A stretch of 64,000 nucleotides of DNA from Selenomonas dianae (GTDB lineage Bacteria > Bacillota > Negativicutes > Selenomonadales > Selenomonadaceae). The stretch is taken from NCBI RefSeq assembly GCF_030644225.1, contig NZ_CP128650.1:248001-312000 (forward strand), read 5' to 3'. The notes under the pieces were generated by a model. It searched no databases, was not told the origin of the DNA, and worked only from the letters and a program-made list of their open reading frames with translations. Below are positions 1-8,680 of this stretch, piece by piece; within the stretch, counting starts at the first letter, position 1; every line of letters begins with the position of its first letter. The translations under genes and the position numbers were made by a program.

Positions 1-299
1 TTTTGGAGGTATTCGGGGAGTGTATTCATGGATTCTGCGTCCCACATACCGTGACAAAACAGCAGCTCGAGCCGCCCGTTTCCGTCGAGGTCGGTGACGG
101 CAAAGCGCGTCCGGGCAGGGTCAAATGACGTGCCGTCCTGCCGGTCGGTCTGCTCCGCAAGAGCATCGTCCCGCCAGAGTGCTTCGGCAGCGGCGATCGT
201 CTCGATCTGTACGGCGGACGGGGGGGCAGCGGCGGCGGACGCCGCGCATGTGAGGGCGGCACAGGCGACGCTCAGTGTGCTTTTGAGCGGAATGTTCAT
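1..299 (-). CDS. Secreted protein with calcium-loop-like motif, partial (C-terminus outside window)
   Basis: The reading frame starts at ATG 299 behind a GGAAGG ribosome site and runs off the left edge, so only about 99 residues are visible. Residues 1-25 form a Sec signal peptide (basic start, Ala-rich core). The motif VTDLDGNGRLELLF (D70, D72, N74) resembles the DxDxNG loop of EF-hand or dockerin calcium sites. It is a paralogue of the next two genes on the same strand, which share the signal peptide, an IA-AE-LW type segment and this motif. The function of the family is unknown to me; calcium binding is inferred from the motif only. Confidence 0.75.
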   Translation of the reverse strand, partial: MNIPLKSTLSVACAALTCAASAAAAPPSAVQIETIAAAEALWRDDALAEQTDRQDGTSFDPARTRFAVTDLDGNGRLELLFCHGMWDAESMNTLPEYLQ

Positions 300-317
300 T
301 GGATACTTCCTTCCGGG

Positions 318-1196
318 TTACCCCTTCCCGTCCATAACGCCGTAGACAAAGCCTGCCCACGAGGCGGCGAGGGCTTTCTGCGGATCGCGGTTCAGCTCAT
401 CACCGCTCATCCAGTGCACAGCACTGGACGGCGTGTAGATCCGATAAAAGTCCTGATAAAACCCCGTCTGTGCAAAATCCGCAGGGCTCATCTCGCGATG
501 GGCGGGATCGTCGTCGTAGATGCTGGCGGAGAGGGGAACCTCCTCGATGCGGTCGATGTCATAGACGTTGTAATAGCCGTTTTCCTCTGCGAGCAGTTCG
601 CACGTGACGACGCCGTCTACGATGGCAATCTGCTGATAGGCGACGGTATAGCTATAGTGGCCGTGCTCGTCCTTTGTGATGGTTCGCGTGCAGATGTTGT
701 ACGGACGCGTGCCGTTGGCGTTCACCTGATGGAGCGCATACAGCCCCGTGAGATCGGGTGCGCCGTAGCCGTTCTCCGTCTCGGGGAGGCGGGCAAGGCG
801 ACCGTCCGTGCCGATCTCGTAGACTGCCATGGCGAGTGCTGTGGGGATGTCACGGAGGGGATACGGGGTAATGCCCTCTGCAACAGGCAGCATGGCGGCG
901 TGTCGGAAGAGCAGTTCGAGACGTCCGTTGCCGTCGAGATCGGTGACGGCGAAATATGTGCGGGAGGGGGTGAAGGAAAGCAGATGCAGCTGTGCTATAT
1001 CGTCGTCGTCATACTGGGGCATGGCGAACTCATCCTTCCAGAGCTTTTCCGCCTTGGCGATGGTGTTCAGCTGTTTCTTTGCTGCCGCAGGCGAGGTGAT
1101 GTGCTGTGCGGTGGTGGAGACGGCAGAAGCGGATGCCGTGCCTGTGAGCATGAGCGCGGCAAGTGCCGCGAGGATGGTTTTTTTCAATCGCTTCAT
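318..1196 (-). CDS. Secreted hypothetical protein, tandem paralogue 2
   Basis: A 292-residue protein with an N-terminal signal peptide (residues 1-25, cleavage near ASA-SA). It carries the family motif VTDLDGNGRLELLF at 85-97 with acidic ligands D86, D88 and N90, and a C-terminal WMSGDEL...LAASWAGFVYG block shared with the downstream paralogue. The start is supported by AGGAGGTAC upstream of ATG 1196. It lies 18 bp from the partial copy and 70 bp from the third copy, so the three probably arose by tandem duplication and may be co-transcribed. It is exported to the periplasm or envelope; no enzymatic motif is visible. Confidence 0.8.
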   Translation of the reverse strand: MKRLKKTILAALAALMLTGTASASAVSTTAQHITSPAAAKKQLNTIAKAEKLWKDEFAMPQYDDDDIAQLHLLSFTPSRTYFAVTDLDGNGRLELLFRHAAMLPVAEGITPYPLRDIPTALAMAVYEIGTDGRLARLPETENGYGAPDLTGLYALHQVNANGTRPYNICTRTITKDEHGHYSYTVAYQQIAIVDGVVTCELLAEENGYYNVYDIDRIEEVPLSASIYDDDPAHREMSPADFAQTGFYQDFYRIYTPSSAVHWMSGDELNRDPQKALAASWAGFVYGVMDGKG

Positions 1197-1266
1197 GGTG
1201 TACCTCCTCTGGGGAATTGCTGATAAAATAGATCTTCAGATTGGTGCAGAATATATCCGTGCGTCC

Positions 1267-2157
1267 TCAGCGCAGTCCATAGGAAAAACCGTACCACGAG
1301 GCGGCGAGGAGGGGGCGGACATTCGCGCGGAAGTCCGCCTTGCGGAAGTCCGCGCCGCTCATCCAACATACCGATCCGCACACCGCCGGTTTTTTATCAA
1401 AGGCTTCGTGAAACGACGACCCCTCAAAATTCGAGGGGGTGAGTTCCGTGTCGCCTACGCGCACGAGGCGGGGGATGGCTTCGGGCATACCTTCCTCATA
1501 GATGCCGAAGGAGCCTTCCTCTGTCGCATCCAGTCTGCAAAAGAGTGTATTGTCCGTGAGCCAGAGTGTCTGATAGAGGATGCGGTAGGGCTGCACCGGT
1601 GCGCCCCACTCTTTGGCGTTCTCGCGTACGAGTGTGTGGATGTGATAGAGACGTGCGCCTCCCATCGCCGCGCTGATCTCGTGGACATACTGGAGCTTCC
1701 TGAGGTCGGGCGCATCCGCTGTGACATCGCCGTTCAGGATGTCGATCTTCACGGGCGCAAGCCGTGTGCCGTCCTCCGTGACCTCATAGATGAACGCATG
1801 AACACCGATGGGGACGGCGGAGACATGCTCCATACCTTTGATAAAGCCGGCGGGTTTCTTCTGCATCCGTGCAGCGGAGACAATCTCCTTGGAGATGCGG
1901 CTTGTGCGGAAGATGACTTCGAGCCGCCCGTTCGCATCGAGATCGGTGACGGCGATGTCAAGGGTGGGGTAGTCATGCGTGGCAAAGCGCATATAGCGGC
2001 TGTCGGCATCGGCGAGGTGTTCGAGCACCTCATTCCATGCCTCGTCCGCATTTGCGATCGTGTCGAGCTGTCGCTCGGTGTCGACGGTCGCATGGACGGG
2101 GGCTGCGCCGAGGAGCAGGACGGAAATGAGCGCGCCTGCAGCAAATTGTCGGAGCAT
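1267..2157 (-). CDS. Secreted hypothetical protein, tandem paralogue 3
   Basis: A 296-residue secreted paralogue. The signal peptide covers residues 1-23 (cleavage near VHA-TV). The DxDxNG-like loop is present as VTDLDANGRLEVIF (D72, D74, N76), so the glycine of copies 1 and 2 is replaced by alanine. The C-terminal LAASWYGFSYG matches the LAASWAGFVYG of copy 2. AAAGGAGG lies upstream of ATG 2157. It follows lemA by 17 bp on the same strand, so a lemA-led transcript may extend through this cluster. Function is unknown. Confidence 0.8.
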   Translation of the reverse strand: MLRQFAAGALISVLLLGAAPVHATVDTERQLDTIANADEAWNEVLEHLADADSRYMRFATHDYPTLDIAVTDLDANGRLEVIFRTSRISKEIVSAARMQKKPAGFIKGMEHVSAVPIGVHAFIYEVTEDGTRLAPVKIDILNGDVTADAPDLRKLQYVHEISAAMGGARLYHIHTLVRENAKEWGAPVQPYRILYQTLWLTDNTLFCRLDATEEGSFGIYEEGMPEAIPRLVRVGDTELTPSNFEGSSFHEAFDKKPAVCGSVCWMSGADFRKADFRANVRPLLAASWYGFSYGLR

Positions 2158-2174
2158 GATGCGCCTCCTTTCTG

Positions 2175-2744
2175 TCAGAACTTCACCTCGGGGACGGCGT
2201 CCGCGCCCTCTTTTGCTTTGAATTGGGGCTTTTGCGTCATGCCCATAGATCCCGCGAGGAACATACCGGGGAAGGTGGAGATTGTGACGTTGTACTGACG
2301 CACCGCCTCGTTGTAGTCGCGCCGTGCGACGGCAATGCGGTTCTCAGATCCCGACAGCTCGCGCATGAGTTCGAGGTACTGTGTGTTCGCCTTGAGGTCG
2401 GGGTACGCCTCGGCGATGGCGAAGAGACGTCCGAGTGCGCCCGTCAGCTCTGCGTTCGCCGCATCCATCTGCTCCACGCCCTGCGCACCTGCGAGTTTGG
2501 TACGTGCGTTTACAACCTCCTCGATGATGGTCTTTTCGTGGATGTCATAGCCCTTGACCGTGTTCACGAGGTTCGGGATGAGGTCGCTGCGCCGCTGCAT
2601 CTGGTTCTCGACCTGTCCGTAGGCGGCATCGACGCGGATCTCCGCCTCCTTCAGCCCGTTATAGAGAGAGATGAAGCCGAAGATGCAGCCGAGGATGACG
2701 ACGATGAGAATGACACCGACGGAGATAACGCCCTTGTTGTTCAT
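2175..2744 (-). CDS. lemA: LemA family membrane protein
   Basis: A 189-residue LemA-family protein. One transmembrane helix (about 6-28) is followed by the LemA signature: LYNGLKEAEIRVDAAYGQVE, then QRRSDLIPNLVNTVKGY and a helical E-rich body. ATG 2744 was chosen because GGAAG sits 8-10 nt upstream and because the family starts directly with the membrane helix; the open frame upstream crosses a palindromic repeat and is not part of the protein. LemA genes commonly neighbour TPM-domain proteins, and the next upstream gene is one. The protein is expected in the inner membrane with its coiled-coil domain outside. Its biochemical role is not known. Confidence 0.93.
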   Translation of the reverse strand: MNNKGVISVGVILIVVILGCIFGFISLYNGLKEAEIRVDAAYGQVENQMQRRSDLIPNLVNTVKGYDIHEKTIIEEVVNARTKLAGAQGVEQMDAANAELTGALGRLFAIAEAYPDLKANTQYLELMRELSGSENRIAVARRDYNEAVRQYNVTISTFPGMFLAGSMGMTQKPQFKAKEGADAVPEVKF

Positions 2745-2777
2745 GGTGAAAACTTCCTTTCGTGTAGATCCCTGCGC

Positions 2778-2852
2778 GTTCCACGCGAACACCTCGTTGC
2801 ACAAGTGATCGCGCAATTTACGCACTTGCCCCACGAGGGCTTGCTTAGGAAC
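2778..2852. repeat. Short member of the dispersed palindromic repeat family
   Basis: About 75 bp between the TPM gene and lemA. The ends GTTCC and GGAAC are inverted, and the outer-arm sequences (ACGCGAACACCTCGTT, GGGCTTGCTTAGG) match the longer copies near 34.7, 46.0 and 50.9 kb. The inner stem is missing, so this looks like a deleted or short form. Confidence 0.65.
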
Positions 2853-2874
2853 ATCGCATGATCGCCTCTCATAA

Positions 2875-4173
2875 CTACCAATTCCCCGACGCACCGCCGC
2901 CGCCCGAGGAGCCGCCGCCGTAGCTGCCGCCGCCCGAGGAGCCACCGCCGCCGTAGGAGGGACGATCATCGTCGTCGTCGTAGGTGCCGCCGATTCCGCC
3001 GTACGGCGTATAACCGTATTTGCCCGAGGAGAGGAGGTTCAGCAGGGAAGCGAGCGAGAAAAAGGCAATACTGAACACCTGCCCCACCATCCAGAGGATG
3101 AGCAGGAGGATCGGGATACAGATGAGGAAGCCGAAGAGATAGACGTAGAACGGCTCACTGCCGCCCTCGTCGATGGAGTCGGGGACAGTCACATGGGCAT
3201 TCGTGCACAGCCGTGCGCTGACTATGGCGTAGCCCTTTCGGATCTCTTCGGAAATGTCGTCCTTGTCGAAGGGGAACTCGGAGCGGATACGATTGGTGGC
3301 GTAGGTCGTGTCGTGCTCCTGCTCCATCTCGGTCAGGGCAGGTCCGAACAGGAAGAACACCTCGCGCTCTTCCTTTGCGATAAAGAGCAGAGCCGTTTTC
3401 CCCTGTGCCGCGTCCTTCAGCTGCCAGTCCGCAAAGAGCTGCTGCGCAAACCGCTCTGCATTTACGCCCTTCAGCGTCGGCATGGTGACGACAATCATCT
3501 GTGCGCCCGTCGCGTTCGTGAGGTCTCCGCCCATCTGCTCAATCGCTGCCGCATCCTCGGGCATCAGTATGTCGCCAAAGTCAGCCACTGCGCCGAGATG
3601 TGCGGGCTTTGCGGGGATGCCGAGCGCCGCACCGAGACTTTCGAGCCCCACGCCGTACTCCGCACACGTCTTTTGCGTGAGCGTGATGTACGCCGTGAGG
3701 ATCGCGGGGGAGTAGTTCTCCTTGCGGAATTCCCCTTTCATCGCGTCGAGGACGCTGCCCGCATAGCCGTCCGTGATCGCGCCCTCCAGTCCGTAGCCGA
3801 CCTCGATGCGGAACGCGCGGTCGTCCTTCGCGATGAGCAGGAGCACGCCGTTATTCATCCGTGCATCGCCGATGCCCCAGCTGCGAAAGAGTTCGTTCGC
3901 GTACGTCTCGATGTCTGCGGTGCCGAGCGTCGGTACGGTGACGACGACGATCTCCGCCTTTGTCTTTGCGCGAAGCTCCGCACCGATCTTTTTGATCTGT
4001 GCCGCGTCCGCGGGCGTGACCATGCCCGCCGTGTCGACGATGTACGACCGCTGCGCGGGCTTTGCGAGCAGATCGCTTTCGGCGGCATCCGCCGCAGGGC
4101 TGCCGCTGAGAAGAAGTACCGCGAGCATGAGGAGGAGCGCGAGGTATGCCCGCAGATGTTTCTCACTGTTCAT
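2875..4173 (-). CDS. Double TPM-domain membrane protein with Gly-Ser-rich tail
   Basis: A 432-residue exported membrane protein. A signal peptide (about 1-31) is followed by two TPM domains. The first contains YIVDTAGMVTPADAAQI, VVVTVPTL and the NNGVLLLIAKDDRAFRIEVGYGLEG segment; the second, about 190-330, is more diverged and lacks the clear NNG core. A membrane helix near 345-370 precedes a short cytoplasmic-type stretch, poly-Asp and a Gly/Ser/Tyr-rich tail ending GASGNW, typical of YgcG-like proteins. The start at 4173 has GAAAGGATG upstream. It lies immediately upstream of lemA. TPM domains are linked to photosystem repair in plants; their bacterial role is unclear. Confidence 0.85.
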   Translation of the reverse strand: MNSEKHLRAYLALLLMLAVLLLSGSPAADAAESDLLAKPAQRSYIVDTAGMVTPADAAQIKKIGAELRAKTKAEIVVVTVPTLGTADIETYANELFRSWGIGDARMNNGVLLLIAKDDRAFRIEVGYGLEGAITDGYAGSVLDAMKGEFRKENYSPAILTAYITLTQKTCAEYGVGLESLGAALGIPAKPAHLGAVADFGDILMPEDAAAIEQMGGDLTNATGAQMIVVTMPTLKGVNAERFAQQLFADWQLKDAAQGKTALLFIAKEEREVFFLFGPALTEMEQEHDTTYATNRIRSEFPFDKDDISEEIRKGYAIVSARLCTNAHVTVPDSIDEGGSEPFYVYLFGFLICIPILLLILWMVGQVFSIAFFSLASLLNLLSSGKYGYTPYGGIGGTYDDDDDRPSYGGGGSSGGGSYGGGSSGGGGASGNW

Positions 4174-4306
4174 GAATACCACATCCTTTCGCGTACAAAT
4201 CATAGTGCGATAATACTATTGTAGCATATTTTTGAAGATTGCGTAACTGTCACATATGACAGGTTCAAACGTCCTTTTTGAAAGATCTCTGTTGCTTTTC
4301 GACTTC

Positions 4307-4336
4307 TTGACATTGCGAATGGCGCATCTTTACAAT
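4307..4336 (+). promoter_or_regulatory. Sigma-70-type promoter of hicAB
   Basis: TTGACA at 4307-4312 and TACAAT at 4331-4336, 18-bp spacer, about 45 bp upstream of hicA. Confidence 0.6.
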
Positions 4337-4380
4337 TGGAGGGAAAATGGTATTATATAATGAGAAAGCAGGTGTAGCCG

Positions 4381-4632
4381 GTGGGACATTATGAAAAGTT
4401 ACTCCAAAAAATAGAAAATAATCCTGCTGACGTTACTTTTGATGAGCTGGAAAAATTGATGACGAAGGTAGGCGGATTTACTTGTCGATCGGGGAAAGGA
4501 GATCACTATACGTTTTCACATCCGCGTCTGCAGGAGATTCTGACCGTGGATTCGAGAGGGAAGCGTCGTCCGCTGAAGGCGATCTATGTGAAACGGGCAC
4601 TCGTGCTGTATAAACGGGTTGTGGAGAGATAA
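4381..4632 (+). CDS. hicA: HicA family mRNA interferase toxin
   Basis: An 83-residue HicA/YcfA-type toxin. It has the dsRBD-like fold pattern FDELEKLMTKVGGF followed by the catalytic-histidine motif GKGDHYTFSHP, and a C-terminal ALVLYKRVVE helix. The start is a GTG at 4381. HicA toxins cleave mRNA and are silenced by HicB. The gene lies 12 bp upstream of hicB, so the two form one operon behind a good promoter. Assignment as a toxin is by family, not by test. Confidence 0.88.
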   Translation: MGHYEKLLQKIENNPADVTFDELEKLMTKVGGFTCRSGKGDHYTFSHPRLQEILTVDSRGKRRPLKAIYVKRALVLYKRVVER

Positions 4633-4644
4633 AGGAGTGTATGT

Positions 4645-4869
4645 ATGATGGTTGATATTGACGCATATCAGGTGACGATTTCTGCATTGTCCGTGGAGGA
4701 TGGCGGAGGCTTCTTGGCTGAGGTGTTTGAACTCCCGGGGTGTATGGCGGATGGAGAAACGAAGGAGGAGGCGCTGCGGAACATTTCGGATGCGATCGTT
4801 TCGTGGATTGAAACGGCAAAAGCTGAGGGACGCACGGTACCCGCTCCGAAACTGGCGGCAGCTGTATAA
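4645..4869 (+). CDS. hicB: HicB family antitoxin, short form
   Basis: A 74-residue HicB-type protein with the family's partial RNase H-like fold: GGFLAEVFELPGCMADGETKEEALRNISDAIVSWIETA. Many HicB antitoxins are longer and carry a C-terminal HTH or ribbon-helix-helix DNA-binding domain; here the protein stops soon after the core fold, so autorepression through its own DNA-binding domain is not expected. It follows hicA directly and is closed by a terminator. Confidence 0.85.
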   Translation: MMVDIDAYQVTISALSVEDGGGFLAEVFELPGCMADGETKEEALRNISDAIVSWIETAKAEGRTVPAPKLAAAV

Positions 4870-4886
4870 TCTGCGCTGCACACAAA

Positions 4887-4910
4887 AAGCCCCCGCATAT
4901 GCGGGGGCTT
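4887..4910. terminator. Hairpin between convergent hicB and sucD
   Basis: A perfect 12-bp inverted repeat (AAGCCCCCGCAT/ATGCGGGGGCTT), A-rich before it and TTCGTT after it. It lies between convergent genes and may serve both. Confidence 0.75.
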
Positions 4911-4929
4911 CGTTATGCTGTAAATTATC

Positions 4930-5835
4930 TCAGCAGGTGTGGCACTTGTCGTAGAGACCCTTCTCCTTGAGGAGCCTCACCATGGTCTCGCCGATGTGTG
5001 CGACGGTGTCGGCGACGGGGATGCCCGCCGCACCCAGGGCGGCAACCTTGTCCGCTGCCGTACCCTTGCCGCCGGAGATGATTGCGCCTGCATGACCCAT
5101 GCGCTTGCCCGGAGGCGCCTGACGGCCGGCGATAAACGCGGACACAGGTTTGTCCTTCATATTTTCCTGAATCCACTTCGCGGCATCTTCCTCCGCCGTG
5201 CCGCCGATCTCACCGATGATGAGGACGGCATAGGTGTCGGGATCGTCCTTGAAGAGCTGCAGCGCGTCGATGAAGTCCGTGCCCTTGACGGGGTCGCCGC
5301 CGATGCCGACGGTGGTCGTCTGACCGATGCCCGCGTTCGTGAGTTGGAACGCCGCCTCATAGGTGAGGGTGCCGGAGCGCGAGATGAGTCCGACGTGGCC
5401 GGGCTTGCTGACCGTGCCGGGTGTGATGCCGAGCTTGGACTGCTGCGCGGTGAGGAGCCCGGGGCAGTTCGGTCCAACGAGGCGGGTCTTTTTGCCCTGC
5501 ATATAGCGGCGTACCTTCACCATGTCGAGCACGGGGATGTGCTCGGTGATGCAGACGACGAGGTCGAGATCCGCATCGACCGCCTCAAGGATGGAGTCCG
5601 CCGCGAAGCGTGCGGGGACGTAGACGACGGAGGCAGTTGCACCCGTCGCCTTCACGGCATCTGCAACGGTATTGAATACGGGTACGCCCTCGACGGTCTG
5701 CCCCGCTTTGCCGGGGGTGACGCCGCCGACGATCTTTGTGCCGTAGTCGAGCATCTGCTTCGTGTGGAACATGGCGGCCTTGCCGGTGATGCCCTGGACA
5801 ATGACCTTGGTGTCCTTATCAATCATTACTGACAT
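4930..5835 (-). CDS. sucD: Succinyl-CoA synthetase, alpha subunit
   Basis: A 301-residue CoA-binding and phosphohistidine subunit of succinate-CoA ligase (ADP/GDP forming), which interconverts succinyl-CoA and succinate with substrate-level phosphorylation. It shows the CoA-binding Rossmann start ([11 protein letters not shown]), the GPNCPG motif, [11 protein letters not shown], and the phosphohistidine region [13 protein letters not shown] near residue 248. Length is normal for the family. It is 19 bp downstream of sucC, forming a sucCD operon. In Selenomonas-type fermenters it fits succinate/propionate metabolism (inference). Confidence 0.96.
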   Translation of the reverse strand: MSVMIDKDTKVIVQGITGKAAMFHTKQMLDYGTKIVGGVTPGKAGQTVEGVPVFNTVADAVKATGATASVVYVPARFAADSILEAVDADLDLVVCITEHIPVLDMVKVRRYMQGKKTRLVGPNCPGLLTAQQSKLGITPGTVSKPGHVGLISRSGTLTYEAAFQLTNAGIGQTTTVGIGGDPVKGTDFIDALQLFKDDPDTYAVLIIGEIGGTAEEDAAKWIQENMKDKPVSAFIAGRQAPPGKRMGHAGAIISGGKGTAADKVAALGAAGIPVADTVAHIGETMVRLLKEKGLYDKCHTC

Positions 5836-5854
5836 TGTATGACCTCCCTTTCGA

Positions 5855-7045
<1,191 letters not shown>

Positions 7046-7189
7046 TTAGTCAATCCTCCCTTAATTTTTGTGAGCAGAACTCATTGATACATATTATCTT
7101 ACCCTCCTTTTATCGAAAAGTCTAGGAATTTTGCATAAACGAACGATTGAAAAAAGCATGATGGTCATAAGGAATTTCTATAGATGGTA

Positions 7190-8263
7190 TTATAATTCTT
7201 CGAGCACATAGACGGTCTCCGCCTCCCAGACCTCTCCCATGCGCAGCTCGGGCTGTGGAAAATGCGGGTTTGCGGGCGCGTTCGGGAAGAATTGTGTTTC
7301 AAGGCAGAAGCCTCCGCGCCGTGGGAACTGTTTGCCGCCCTTGCCGATGAGCGGACGCTTCGCGAGGGAGTTTGCCGTGTAGAACTGCATCCCGACCTGC
7401 GTCGTGTAGCAGGAGAGGGCAAGCCCCGTCTTTTCCGATGTGACGCGTGCCGCCTTTTTGAGATGGGAGTATGGCTCGGGCGCGATGTCGCCGCGCAGCA
7501 CCCAGTTGTGATCGTAGCCGCCCGCAAACTGCAACTGGTCATAGTCCGCGTCGATGCGCTCGCCAATGCGGTGCGGCGCAGTGAAGTCCATCGGCGTTCC
7601 AAAGACGCTGAGGATACGTCCGTCGGGCAGGGACTCCGCATCCGCCCACGTGAACTCGTCGGCGTAGATCTCCGCCGTGTGATCGAGCACGCTGTCAGCG
7701 GTACACCCCTCCAGGTTGAAATAGGTATGGTTCGTGAGGTTGCAGATCGTGTCCGCGTCGCTGACGGCGCGGTAGGAGATGGAGAGTGCATCGTCGTCCG
7801 TGAGGCGGTAGGCGACCTTTGCCTCGAAGTTGCCGGGGTAGCCGCCCTCGCCGTCGGGGCTGATCGCCGTGAACTCCACGCCGCCCTCGACGATCTCCGC
7901 CATCCAGAGGTGGTAGTGCAGCCCGTTTGAGCCGCCGTGGATGTGGTTCTGCTTTTTTGATCCTGTGTTCAGCTCCAGCTGATAGGGACGCCCCGCGACC
8001 GTGATACGCCCGCCCGCGATGCGGTTCGCGTGCCGTCCGACAATCGCCCCCATCGAGGCGGTGTCGCGGACATAGTCTTCGCCCGTTTCATAGCCGAGCA
8101 CGATGTCGAGCGGTGCGCCGTGTACCATGCGCTCGAACTTCACCAGCCGCGCCCCGTAGGTTGTGACAGCGACGCGTGTGCCGCGTCCGTTCGTGAGTGT
8201 ATAGAGGTCGATCCGCTCTCCCCCCGGCATCGTTCCAAACGGTTCCATCTTTAATTCCGTCAT
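7190..8263 (-). CDS. galM: Aldose 1-epimerase (mutarotase)
   Basis: A 357-residue GalM-type protein that interconverts alpha and beta anomers of hexoses such as galactose or glucose. Visible motifs: VVGRHANRI near residue 80, the HIHGGSNGLHYHLW segment with candidate catalytic histidines, NHTYFNL, and the C-terminal FCLETQFFPNAPANP containing the catalytic glutamate. ATG 8263 is preferred because GGGGGGA lies just upstream and the family begins near there. No other sugar-catabolism gene is adjacent, so it appears to be a single-gene unit. Confidence 0.93.
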   Translation of the reverse strand: MTELKMEPFGTMPGGERIDLYTLTNGRGTRVAVTTYGARLVKFERMVHGAPLDIVLGYETGEDYVRDTASMGAIVGRHANRIAGGRITVAGRPYQLELNTGSKKQNHIHGGSNGLHYHLWMAEIVEGGVEFTAISPDGEGGYPGNFEAKVAYRLTDDDALSISYRAVSDADTICNLTNHTYFNLEGCTADSVLDHTAEIYADEFTWADAESLPDGRILSVFGTPMDFTAPHRIGERIDADYDQLQFAGGYDHNWVLRGDIAPEPYSHLKKAARVTSEKTGLALSCYTTQVGMQFYTANSLAKRPLIGKGGKQFPRRGGFCLETQFFPNAPANPHFPQPELRMGEVWEAETVYVLEEL

Positions 8264-8339
8264 TGTAGATTCCCCCCGTGCGGCTGTGCCGCCATCCAGA
8301 AATGGCAATCGAAAAAATCACCTTCATTTTATCACATAA

Positions 8340-8546
8340 TCATCTGTTTGCCACGAAAAAGGAAGAAATAATTGCGCCGACGGGGCAGTCCTCCGCCGCT
8401 TCGAGCGCATCGTCCTCCTCGGTTGGTACGGGCTGGCGCACGAGTACGGCGGAGCGTGCCGTGCGGTCGATGCGAAAGACGGCGGGCAGACGTTCGGCAC
8501 ACATCCCGCAGGAGACGCACGCGGCGTCGTCGATGGATAGTTTCAT
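8340..8546 (-). CDS. 4Fe-4S ferredoxin
   Basis: A 68-residue single-cluster ferredoxin. The cysteine pattern CVSCGMC followed about 40 residues later by EDCPVGAI gives the four ligands of one [4Fe-4S] cluster, and the acidic composition fits an electron carrier. The start is ATG 8546, with GGGAGAGG upstream; an in-frame TTG five codons earlier would overlap that ribosome site. It is probably transcribed alone, after the terminator that follows ptsI. The redox partner is not evident locally. Confidence 0.88.
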   Translation of the reverse strand: MKLSIDDAACVSCGMCAERLPAVFRIDRTARSAVLVRQPVPTEEDDALEAAEDCPVGAIISSFFVANR

Positions 8547-8565
8547 GGAAGCCTCTCCCAAATGA

Positions 8566-8594
8566 AAATCCCTGCCGCACCGAAGCGCGGCAGG
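8566..8594 (-). terminator. Terminator after ptsI
   Basis: 8-bp GC stem CCTGCCGC/GCGGCAGG with an 8-nt loop, followed on the minus strand by ATTTT. Confidence 0.65.
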
Positions 8595-8680
8595 AATTCC
8601 GAATCAAATATAATACACGCACACAGTATGACGTAGAACGACGTTCTTGTCTGTGCTTTTTGCAACAATGAGCGATTCCC

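Noticed and set aside
7046-7095. Three-codon leader open frame (ATG TAT CAA TGA) with a strong ribosome site ahead of sucC
   Set aside because: Too short to support; may be chance in an AG-rich leader.
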